A DNA stretch of 12,712 bases, from the NCBI GenBank assembly GCA_913046815.1, contig CAJWTE010000015.1, positions 1 to 12,712 on the forward strand, given 5' to 3'. The notes under the pieces are model-generated. The model saw nothing but the letters and a program-made list of their open reading frames with translations. It made no database searches and was not told where the DNA came from. This document shows positions 6,673 through 12,712 of the stretch, one piece after another. The stretch is from an uncultured bacterium. GTDB taxonomy: Bacteria > Patescibacteriota > Minisyncoccia > Phycocordibacterales > UBA918. Every line of letters begins with the position of its first letter. The stretch's first letter is position 1. A program made the position numbers and the translations under genes.

Positions 6673-7401
6673 ATGTTTAATTATATCTGGCACACTTTTT
6701 TCTTTGACCCAGTCTACAACAGTCTGGTATTTTTTATTGATGTAATTCCGGGAGCAGATGTTGGTTTGGCTATCATCGCCACTACTATTTTAGTTAAAAC
6801 AATACTCCTGCCTATTTCCATCAAAGCCGCCAAAACTCAAGTAGTAATGCGTGAGTTAGATCCTAAACTAAAAGAGATTAAAGAAAAATTTAAAGATAGT
6901 AAAGAAGAACAAGCCAAAGAAATGATGGCTTTATATAAAGACTCTGGGCTCAACCCATTCGCCAGTGTATTTTTAGTTTTGTTACAAATTCCGATTATCA
7001 TCGCTCTCTATCTGGCTGTTATGCGAGGAGGTGGAGTACCGCTGCCAGATATCAATATAGACATTTTGTATAGCTTTGTCGCTTCACCTGAATCAGTCAA
7101 TATGATCTTTTTAGGTATGATAGACATTACTACCAAAAGTTTACCTCTGGCTCTTATGGCAGGAATTGCTCAATTCTACCAAGCCAAACTTATCACACCT
7201 AAAATGGAGCCAAGAGAAAAAGGTGCTGCACCAGACTTCAAGGCTGATTTTCAACGTTCAATGCAAATACAAATGCGTTTCGTGTTACCGGTTATAATTT
7301 TTGTGGTGGCGTATACTATTTCAGCGGCGATTGCTATTTACTTCACCATCGGGGCTCTGACTTCTATTGCCCAAGAGTTGTATGTTAAGAAACACCGTTA
7401 G
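6673..7401 (+). CDS. yidC: Membrane protein insertase YidC/Oxa1 family
   Basis: Inserts and folds proteins into the cytoplasmic membrane, alone or with SecYEG. At 242 aa it is the short form without the large periplasmic domain. Hydrophobic segments are seen at about 28-48, 95-117, 155-170 and 203-231, with a charged cytoplasmic hairpin (about 55-90: ELDPKLKEIKEKFKDSKEEQAKE) after the first core helix, as in the family. The basic residue lining the hydrophilic groove is Lys42 (TTILVKTILLPI), where many homologues have Arg. The segment NPFASVFLVLLQIPIIIALY at 94-113 is also typical. A signal lipobox is absent. It follows rnpA directly, with no yidD between and no jag after. Its TAG stop is nested with the stop of the convergent pilin-like gene. 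Confidence 0.96.
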   Translation: MFNYIWHTFFFDPVYNSLVFFIDVIPGADVGLAIIATTILVKTILLPISIKAAKTQVVMRELDPKLKEIKEKFKDSKEEQAKEMMALYKDSGLNPFASVFLVLLQIPIIIALYLAVMRGGGVPLPDINIDILYSFVASPESVNMIFLGMIDITTKSLPLALMAGIAQFYQAKLITPKMEPREKGAAPDFKADFQRSMQIQMRFVLPVIIFVVAYTISAAIAIYFTIGALTSIAQELYVKKHR

Positions 7402-8327
7402 TTAGGAATAGCATCAATACAGTAAAAATAGATAGTATTACTTGTGCGAGTGTAACTTACTGTATCTCCACCAGCACCACCATCAGTACACTTTTTTTCC
7501 AGTGTCTGTGCAGCGGAGTAGATTTCCGTCTCTCCGACCGAAGAGTCAAAAATCTCTTCAAATTCCGAGGAAGAAATAGATAGTGTACTCCTGATATCAT
7601 CTCTAGTGATCACTTTTCCAACATTACTGCTAATTAAAGACAATTCACTTCTGGATATAGAAGGCACTTCTGTAGAAGTAAATTGTACGTCCATTTTTTC
7701 TATTTCAGTTTCTATACTATGAAGTAATGCCCCATTGTCATCAACTCCTTTTGGTAAGGTACAAGTATTAGCATTGCTGAAATAGCTACCATTATCATTA
7801 AATACACCTTCTTTTTCTCTGCACCAGGTTGAACACCTGAACTCAGTTCGAACTATTGGACAGTTGACGGTCTTACAACCATAAGTACTGTTACATATTT
7901 CACTCAGTCTGACCTCTCTAGTTGATGCGTATCTCTCAACATTACTGTTAGTGGATTCTGCGTTGCGTAAAAAGTTGAAGTTAACCAAATCACGATTGAT
8001 GGTTTGTAGTATTAGTACTGCTGACAAAACTATCAATAAACCAATAATAGAGTTTTGGATATCTTTCTTGGCACCTTCTTTTTTGGTAATGATGTCGGAG
8101 GTAATGTACTTCGCTCCAGCTCCAATAAGTTTCAGCACCGCTAACATGGCGGCTACCCCAATAGATAGTTTGTACAAAGCTTCTATGTATTGCTCTGTGG
8201 TGAGTGAGTTGATATCAAGACCAGGGATACCAACTAGTTTTACAAAACCAGTGTCGGCTCCCACCACTACTGCGGGTATTGAAAATAAAAACGCTATAAA
8301 AACAAAACTAAAGATTCGTGAAGTCAT
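7398..8327 (-). CDS. VirB2-like pilin-domain protein with cysteine-bearing C-terminal domain (second copy)
   Basis: 309 aa if started at the ATG 8325-8327, which begins a proper signal peptide (MTSRIFSFVFIAFLFS, cleavage expected near VVVGA); the frame is open 17 codons further upstream (ATG at 8376-8378), but that extension is polar and overlaps the upstream gene more. After the signal come LVGIPGLD at 31-38 and two membrane helices (about 48-70 and 92-110) joined by a basic loop SDIITKKEGAKKDI, the layout of VirB2/TrbC-type and Patescibacteria type IV secretion pilins. Residues 31-132 align without gaps to the other copy at 9494-10468. The remaining ~175 residues are predicted extracellular and contain eight cysteines (six of them in 145-189), unlike any family I recognise. 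It overlaps the propeller gene by 20 bases, so translation is probably coupled. A structural pilus role is inferred. Confidence 0.75.
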   Translation of the reverse strand: MTSRIFSFVFIAFLFSIPAVVVGADTGFVKLVGIPGLDINSLTTEQYIEALYKLSIGVAAMLAVLKLIGAGAKYITSDIITKKEGAKKDIQNSIIGLLIVLSAVLILQTINRDLVNFNFLRNAESTNSNVERYASTREVRLSEICNSTYGCKTVNCPIVRTEFRCSTWCREKEGVFNDNGSYFSNANTCTLPKGVDDNGALLHSIETEIEKMDVQFTSTEVPSISRSELSLISSNVGKVITRDDIRSTLSISSSEFEEIFDSSVGETEIYSAAQTLEKKCTDGGAGGDTVSYTRTSNTIYFYCIDAIPN

Positions 8328-9477
8328 AAATCCATAAGGTGTTATCGTTTTTGTTGATAAAGATAAGATTGTTACCAAATTCTTGTAGATTCATTACATC
8401 AATCTCTCTTCCTACTAGCAGACTAGGGTTAGCAACTAAGTCAGCGCTACCGGCTAGTATGTCGACCAGCCAGAAGACATCATTAGAGTGCAGTAATCCT
8501 TTATACCAGTCTTCTTGGAATTGGTGAGATAAATCACCAATTGGTGCACCACACCAAATTTGGTTTGGGTTTTGGCTACTAAAAGTACATTTCTCGGGAA
8601 TAACATTAAGAGCTAGAGAGTACTCTCGTCCGTCGTCGTTTAAAATAGCAAAACTGAACATATTTCTGTCTGTAGTATAAGAAATGATACTCCAGTTCTG
8701 GTTGTGTAGGGCGCTTAGACCAAAATGGTGAGTAGTTATCGGAGTGAGATTAAAACCTTCTGCTTTATATAATCCCCCAGGGAGCTTTGGACTGTGTCGA
8801 TTGAATACAAAGTTGCCATCTCTAGCAAATATAACTTCGATGGACAAAAATGGAACTGTAAACAGAGTTTGTTGGGAGTTAGTAGACAGGTTGTATAGGT
8901 AGCCATCTGTGCCAGAGTTGGATTGCAAGGTGTATGCTAGGCCAGTGTCAGTAAATTGCCAATTTTGACTCTCTGGTGGCAAGTTGAAACCTTGCACACT
9001 ACCGTCTGATCCAGGGTTATTAATTCTTCCTGCCAGTACCTCGCGGCTATATCCGTTGGCGCTTTTCAATACAACCTCTTCCCCTCTGTCACTAAAGACA
9101 GCTTCATTTACCCTGGGAATAGTCGTACCGGAGATGCGTGATTCTTGGCCCGTCTCCAAGTCCAATTCGTAGATATGTCCTGTTCCTTGCTCGGCATAGC
9201 GAATTTTGGTGCTAGAGGCAATGCTAGTAGCAACGAAACCTGCTACTGGGCGTACGGTCAGTTGCCGCAAAGGACTGTTGACGGCACCGATGGTAGAAAA
9301 GTCCTCACCCTCTTCTACTATTACTGGTGTGATCGGCTGGTCACTGGTTTCAAAGCCAAGATCAGCAAACAAATCGGATGAGCTTTCTGGAGCACCGAAT
9401 AAGAAAAGGTATAGCCATACCAAAGCTATTAATATGAAGACAGAGATGCCGATGGTTACGAGTAGAGATTTCTTCAT
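8308..9477 (-). CDS. Membrane-anchored, beta-propeller-like protein of the secretion cluster
   Basis: 389 aa. One N-terminal membrane helix (about residues 5-27) follows MKK, with no cleavage site evident, so the bulk should face outward. The rest is rich in beta strands in short repeating units of the kind IYELDLETG, YLYNLST, LWIYDFTNL, with turn-rich loops, resembling WD40/TolB-like beta-propeller blades, though the repeats are too loose to count reliably. Two cysteines (EKCTF and IWCGAP, 13 residues apart) may form a disulfide. Its place between the two pilin-like genes, 16 bases after one and overlapping the other, argues for a part in the same surface machine, perhaps a scaffold or adhesin. 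A perfect TATAAT only 8 bases before the ATG suggests an extra internal promoter with leaderless mRNA. Function unknown. Confidence 0.65.
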   Translation of the reverse strand: MKKSLLVTIGISVFILIALVWLYLFLFGAPESSSDLFADLGFETSDQPITPVIVEEGEDFSTIGAVNSPLRQLTVRPVAGFVATSIASSTKIRYAEQGTGHIYELDLETGQESRISGTTIPRVNEAVFSDRGEEVVLKSANGYSREVLAGRINNPGSDGSVQGFNLPPESQNWQFTDTGLAYTLQSNSGTDGYLYNLSTNSQQTLFTVPFLSIEVIFARDGNFVFNRHSPKLPGGLYKAEGFNLTPITTHHFGLSALHNQNWSIISYTTDRNMFSFAILNDDGREYSLALNVIPEKCTFSSQNPNQIWCGAPIGDLSHQFQEDWYKGLLHSNDVFWLVDILAGSADLVANPSLLVGREIDVMNLQEFGNNLIFINKNDNTLWIYDFTNL

Positions 9478-9485
9478 TATGTTTG

Positions 9486-9491
9486 ATTATA
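9486..9491 (-). promoter_or_regulatory. Internal -10 box before the propeller-like gene
   Basis: On the minus strand, a perfect TATAAT lies 8 bases upstream of the ATG at 9477, in the short gap after the first pilin-like gene. No good -35 is present at 16-18 bases (AAGCCA is the 17-base candidate). If active, the transcript would start at or next to the ATG. Confidence 0.4.
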
Positions 9492-9493
9492 CA

Positions 9494-10468
9494 TTAACGA
9501 CATATAGATGGCTTGGGGGTAATAAAGCCACAAGGTACAAATTGTTCCTCAGAGTTAGGTAGTAACATTTTTACACTCTGACAGCCCGTGACTCCATCTT
9601 CATATAGACACACTTCTCCGACACCCACTACCGATATTATTTGTCCGTGAAATTCTCCTGCTTCTAACGAATATTCAGGTAAGGCGGGCTCGTTGTAGGT
9701 GTAGGATTGATTCCGATCATTTTTCAATGCTTCTTCAAAGAGTACTCCGTTACCAAAAATCCAGTCAATTGTGTCATCAGGGATGTCTTCACATTCTGCA
9801 TAGCCAGCAATGACTTGTGTTGCCTTTTGCCCACAAGGACAATATGGATCAACTTCAAACTCACAAACAACATCCTCTCCAGCCTTACCAGATATATTGC
9901 TTATACACTCAAAGCCAGGTTCAGAAGAAGTGTAACGAATAGTTTCATTGCATGCACAATATGGACCTGACTTACTCCTGTCACATACTTCTCCTTCAGG
10001 CAAATCACCTAAACATTCTTTACGACCATCGTACGCATTGACTCTATAATTTTCACAACTAGTAGTCTCGTGTCTCTGTACCAAACTATTCGTTTTTGGT
10101 GCATCACGGAAGGCGGTCAATTGTACTAGGTTAGGGTTAATTGTTTCTAAAATAGTAACAGCGCCAATCACTATAAGTAATCCTAGTAGTGAATTGCGGA
10201 TGTCTTTCTTGGCTTGTTCCTTGCTGGTTACCACATCGGATAGTATGTACTGCACACCAGCATAGATTAGTCTTACGACAGCAGCGAACGCAGCAACAGA
10301 TATGGCTAATATATATAAAGTGTTGATGTACTCACCAGTGGTTAAAGCTGAAGCGTCAAGACCGGGTATACCTACTAAAGGTACGAAGTCTGTCTCTCCT
10401 GCTGCCAGCACTTTATAGGGTATGAGTATCAGTGTAGTGGCAAGTAGTGTAAAAGTAAAAGTCCTCAT
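9494..10468 (-). CDS. VirB2-like pilin-domain protein with long cysteine-rich C-terminal domain (first copy)
   Basis: 324 aa. The signal peptide (MRTFTFTLLATTLILI..., cleavage expected near VLAA, residue 23) is followed by LVGIPGLD at 31-38, helix 1 (about 49-70), the loop SDVVTSKEQAKKDI (77-90) and helix 2 (about 93-110). This is the arrangement of the two-helix pilins of type IV secretion systems in Patescibacteria. Usual VirB2 proteins end soon after helix 2; here about 200 further residues carry 14 cysteines, including two internal repeats (see 9791-9994). Its first ~132 residues are paralogous to the copy at 7398-8327. The start codon overlaps the stop of the Ig-like gene as TAATG, a sign of translational reinitiation. 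Likely role: surface subunit of the conjugation or pilus-like apparatus; the job of the Cys-rich tail is unknown. Confidence 0.75.
   Translation of the reverse strand: MRTFTFTLLATTLILIPYKVLAAGETDFVPLVGIPGLDASALTTGEYINTLYILAISVAAFAAVVRLIYAGVQYILSDVVTSKEQAKKDIRNSLLGLLIVIGAVTILETINPNLVQLTAFRDAPKTNSLVQRHETTSCENYRVNAYDGRKECLGDLPEGEVCDRSKSGPYCACNETIRYTSSEPGFECISNISGKAGEDVVCEFEVDPYCPCGQKATQVIAGYAECEDIPDDTIDWIFGNGVLFEEALKNDRNQSYTYNEPALPEYSLEAGEFHGQIISVVGVGEVCLYEDGVTGCQSVKMLLPNSEEQFVPCGFITPKPSICR
9791..9994 (-). repeat. Two tandem cysteine-rich repeats inside the first pilin-like protein
   Basis: Residues 159-188 and 198-226 share the pattern G-E-(x)-V-C, x7-8, Y-C-x-C, about 13-15 residues, then G-F/Y-x-E-C. 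Visible anchors are GEVC...YCACNET...GFEC and EDVVC...YCPCGQK...YAEC. The repeat has four cysteines per unit, suggesting two disulfides per module, loosely recalling small EGF-like modules but with a Cys spacing I do not recognise. Confidence 0.6.
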
Positions 10469-11427
10469 TAAAAACTCATTTTAAAATTACCATAAGCACC
10501 TTGTAGTAGTTCGGACAAGTTTCTAATATGGAATTCAATATCAAACAAACCACTACCTCCCCCATTTTGTAAAACAATATTTTGCTGATCAAGATTAGGA
10601 TTTTCCGTGGTTTTACCATCAATGCTCCACTCTAGTAAGACGTTTTTTTCTAAAATATCTTTATCCATATAGTACGGTTCCGCCCTGACTGTCACTTCGT
10701 CTCCTACCAGCTTGTAGATATTTCCGGTGCTAATCATAGACAAGCCGCGGAGAGGGTTGTCGGGGTAGAAAATTATCTCCGGTGTTGCTATTGGAATCGA
10801 GATGCTTTTACTTATCACCACTTGTCCACTTGCGTCACTTACATCTACACTAATATTGGCGTTCTTACCCATAGGCATGGTGAATCGGGCAATATACCTG
10901 CCTTGAGTGGAGCCACCAAAAAGTACTTTGTTGTTCAATTGCCAGGTATAAGAAAATTCATTCACTCCCCTACCGTCACCGAAGCTTGGTATGGCCACAA
11001 TCTGTACTGTACTACCGTTAGAAGGCAAGGGTCGTCCTTGGTAGAACTCTGGCACCAAAGTGTTGGCGTCTATAATAATGTCCAATTGTCCCGGAGTTAT
11101 GGTTTTTTGGGTTGAAATAACTTGTCCGTTTTTCAATGTCACTAGTGCCTCGACTGAAGTTGCTTCGCCAAGTTCACCCACCTCAATTTGGATAATACGT
11201 TGGTTGCTAAACCCTTCTACTATAGTGCCATTAACTTTCCAAGTTATAGAAGCTCCGGTAGTGTCGTAAGTGTAGGCACTAAGTTCCACCGTTACTTCTT
11301 CGCCAGCACTAGGGTAACGAGGAGACGTTGCTAGTTGGGCATTTTGCGGTACGTTAAGTTGGGCTCCAGTTACAATCGGGAAAATGAAGATTAAAAGCAA
11401 AAACCAAAAGAATGAATACTTTCTCAT
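10468..11427 (-). CDS. Secreted protein with three Ig/PKD-like domains
   Basis: 319 aa. The signal peptide is MRKYSFFWFLLLIFIFPIVTGA (cleavage near residue 22). The mature part appears to be three beta-sandwich domains of about 90-100 residues each (roughly 30-113, 115-212, 215-319), each built on the same pattern: a proline-rich opening (SPRYPSAGEEVTVELSA; then VPEFYQGRPLPSNG; then YPDNPLRGL), and a central tryptophan strand (ITWKVNG at 61-67, YTWQLNN at 160-166, LEWSIDG at 265-271). This is the PKD/Ig-like pattern common in surface proteins. No cysteine, sortase signal or C-terminal membrane helix is present, so it may be released or held by partners. The stop overlaps the next start (TAATG), linking its translation to the pilin-like gene. 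Probably an outer component of the same apparatus; the precise role is unknown. Confidence 0.7.
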   Translation of the reverse strand: MRKYSFFWFLLLIFIFPIVTGAQLNVPQNAQLATSPRYPSAGEEVTVELSAYTYDTTGASITWKVNGTIVEGFSNQRIIQIEVGELGEATSVEALVTLKNGQVISTQKTITPGQLDIIIDANTLVPEFYQGRPLPSNGSTVQIVAIPSFGDGRGVNEFSYTWQLNNKVLFGGSTQGRYIARFTMPMGKNANISVDVSDASGQVVISKSISIPIATPEIIFYPDNPLRGLSMISTGNIYKLVGDEVTVRAEPYYMDKDILEKNVLLEWSIDGKTTENPNLDQQNIVLQNGGGSGLFDIEFHIRNLSELLQGAYGNFKMSF

Positions 11428-11460
11428 TCCTTAAAGCATAGCACAAGCACTGATAGCAGT

Positions 11461-12249
11461 TTATGAGCTTTCTCCAAATAACTCACCCATTGATGACACC
11501 GTAGAGAAAACAATAGCTATAGGTAGAAAATGTATAATTGGCACACAACAAAGTACCAGAGAGATTATCAGACCAGTTTGATGATCTTTGTCCGGATATA
11601 CTTTTTTAAGCTTAAAGTAAACAAGCACTACCCCAGCTATACTAACTGCAGAAATAACCAACCAGGCAAAATAGAAAACTTGTTCACCGCTAACAATAAA
11701 ACTTTCTAGCCAATCTATTACTTCTGCCGTCCAGTCCCAGAGGCTGTTTTTAGCATAAATCCATATTAACCCAAGCATTTCCACGCAAGCAAAAAATAAA
11801 CTATTTAACCAAATGAAGTACAGTGTACTTGTAATCTTAGCCATCTCCATTATTTTTTGAGGTTGCCGTGCAGATTCGTTAGTTTGACTAGATTCAATAG
11901 CACTTCTAAGACTTTTTCTTACCAAACCATTCCTTCCTAGCTGACGCATTTTAGCTACGGCATGATTATTATTTTGGGTACTTCCAACTCCGACATTGTT
12001 GTTGTCGCTCCTTTTTCTTTCTAGTCGGGCGTTCCGGGTTCGTTCAATTGAGCTATAACCTTCCTGTGCCTGGCGGTGAATCTCGTCTACAGTACTTCGC
12101 CCCGCGACTCTGATTAAGGATCGTTGTTTTCCGCCGCGCATACCAGCAGTCTTAGCGGCAGTAGACCCCCCCTTCTTAACAGCCGCGTTTTTCGCTTTGT
12201 TTTGGACTGCCTTTTTTGCTATAGATCGCCCAAGCAGTTGCCACACCAT
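11461..12249 (-). CDS. Basic membrane protein of the type IV secretion-like cluster
   Basis: 262 aa, no family recognised. The first ~135 residues are very basic and polar (runs such as KKAVQNKAKNAAVKKGG and ERTRNARLERKRS), probably cytoplasmic and disordered or helical. Three hydrophobic helices follow at about 143-166, 190-212 and 226-249, with a short acidic C-terminus. The gene starts 3 bases after the VirB4-type ATPase stop and is followed 33 bases later by the Ig-like gene, so it belongs to the same operon. A weak GAGAG 6 bases before the ATG could act as a ribosome binding site. By position it might stand in for a VirB6/TrbL-type or VirB3-type channel component, but I see no sequence support for that; the basic tail could contact nucleic acid or acidic lipids. 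Confidence 0.65.
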   Translation of the reverse strand: MVWQLLGRSIAKKAVQNKAKNAAVKKGGSTAAKTAGMRGGKQRSLIRVAGRSTVDEIHRQAQEGYSSIERTRNARLERKRSDNNNVGVGSTQNNNHAVAKMRQLGRNGLVRKSLRSAIESSQTNESARQPQKIMEMAKITSTLYFIWLNSLFFACVEMLGLIWIYAKNSLWDWTAEVIDWLESFIVSGEQVFYFAWLVISAVSIAGVVLVYFKLKKVYPDKDHQTGLIISLVLCCVPIIHFLPIAIVFSTVSSMGELFGESS

Positions 12250-12252
12250 ATC

Positions 12253-12712
12253 TTACTCTCGGCTAGCTTTTAGATCCTCTTTGGCTTTTCGTATCTGCAA
12301 TAGTTGAGATGGGTCTGAAGTTATAATTTGGTCCTCTGTATATGAAGCTATCACTTTAATCGCTACATGTTTAAGACCAGCAAAAAATATACCTTCTCCA
12401 ACGCTACTCTCCAACAGAAGCATTTTTTCTTCGTCCGTTAGATTAAAAGTGGCCTGGATGTTATCGATCGCTGTCGGGGATTGCTTCATCAAGAGCTGAA
12501 GCGACGAGTTAGTGATCATGGGAACTCCGTAAGGTGAGCGGAGAAAGTCGTCTACGTCTTGAGTAATAGTAGATAGCCCTAGGTAGTATTTCCTGCCTCG
12601 CTTAGCCAGCATAAACAAGAATGATGCAGTGTCCTCGCTTTTCATCATCCACCAAGCCTCGTCTATTACTAAGAGACGTTTTTGTAGTCGACGTCGAATA
12701 GCACTCCATATA
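12253..12712 (-). CDS. virB4: VirB4/TraC-family conjugation ATPase, C-terminal part (partial)
   Basis: The gene runs off the right edge; the last 152 residues are present. They begin just before the Walker B strand RLLVIDEAWWMM (Asp-Glu at 12658-12663), the typical hhhhDEaW form of VirB4 ATPases, followed by the AKRGRKYYLGLSTITQDVDDFL stretch (a sensor-type Thr-Gln after a beta strand) and the C-terminal segment ITNSSLQLLMKQSP...FNLTDEEKMLLL that is common in VirB4/TraC proteins. The Walker A motif lies outside the window. VirB4 powers pilus biogenesis and substrate transfer at the inner face of the membrane. The frame is open to the window edge, so the internal Met codons at 12643-12648 are not the start. 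It is the first visible gene of the leftward cluster. Confidence 0.9.
   Translation of the reverse strand, partial: IWSAIRRRLQKRLLVIDEAWWMMKSEDTASFLFMLAKRGRKYYLGLSTITQDVDDFLRSPYGVPMITNSSLQLLMKQSPTAIDNIQATFNLTDEEKMLLLESSVGEGIFFAGLKHVAIKVIASYTEDQIITSDPSQLLQIRKAKEDLKASRE

Noticed and set aside
7417..7465. Perfect 9-base inverted repeat ATACAGTAA/TTACTGTAT with a 31-base loop just after yidC
   Set aside because: It lies inside the coding end of the pilin-like gene, has no T tract, and one or two such pairs are expected by chance in a window of this size.
8328..8378. Longer N-terminus (17 extra codons) for the second pilin-like gene
   Set aside because: The extra residues are polar and would bury the signal peptide, and the paralog aligns from the inner Met without gaps; the start at 8327 is preferred.
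9145..9562. Plus-strand open frames opposite the propeller-like gene
   Set aside because: The minus-strand gene has a membrane anchor, operon spacing and full-length structure; the opposite frames show none of these.
1..12712. Search by eye for tRNA genes, CRISPR arrays, insertion sequences and TGA recoding
   Set aside because: No cloverleaf-like tRNA, no regularly spaced repeats, no transposase or terminal inverted repeats were seen; conserved genes are full length in the standard code without in-frame TGA.

Overview
The window looks like a chromosomal replication-origin region from a Candidate Phyla Radiation (Patescibacteria) bacterium, probably Parcubacteria-like. The signs are low-to-moderate GC, very tight gene packing, almost no Shine-Dalgarno sequences, no recF after dnaN, no yidD between rnpA and yidC, no jag after yidC, and a type IV secretion/pilus-like cluster with two-helix VirB2-type pilins. 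The lineage is inferred from gene content and style; no 16S gene is present. Full-length genes read through in the standard code, so this is not a lineage that recodes TGA as glycine.

Left part (1-2864): the N-terminal 198 codons of tyrosyl-tRNA synthetase run leftward off the edge. Diverging from it is a complete class A penicillin-binding protein with a glycosyltransferase and a transpeptidase domain. Its stop codon is nested with the stop of the next gene, which is on the opposite strand.

Origin part (2861-7401): the ancestral order dnaN-dnaA-oriC-rpmH-rnpA-yidC is preserved. dnaA, a possible 84-codon ORF, dnaN and a DciA-like 95-aa gene are read leftward. rpmH, rnpA and yidC are read rightward. 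The dnaA-rpmH gap (5914-6111) holds a same-orientation array of DnaA boxes and two divergent promoters, and is the best oriC candidate. A second group of DnaA-box sequences lies between dnaA and dnaN, two of them on the -35 of a clear dnaN promoter. A strong intrinsic terminator separates rpmH from rnpA.

Right part (7398-12712): a leftward operon whose first visible gene is the C-terminal part of a VirB4/TraC-type ATPase. It is followed by a basic three-helix membrane protein, a secreted three-domain Ig/PKD-like protein, a VirB2-like pilin with a large cysteine-rich tail, a membrane-anchored beta-propeller-like protein, and a second pilin-like protein. The two pilin-like proteins align without gaps over their first ~132 residues (61 of 102 identical by hand count over residues 31-132) and then carry unrelated cysteine-rich tails. 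These genes probably build a cell-surface conjugation/secretion or pilus-like machine. The VirB4 ATPase would supply energy, the two-helix proteins would be membrane or pilus subunits, and the Ig-like and propeller proteins would act outside the membrane.

Several promoters (rpmH, dnaN, the propeller gene) place the -10 box so close to the ATG that the mRNAs would be leaderless or nearly so, which fits the general lack of ribosome binding sites.
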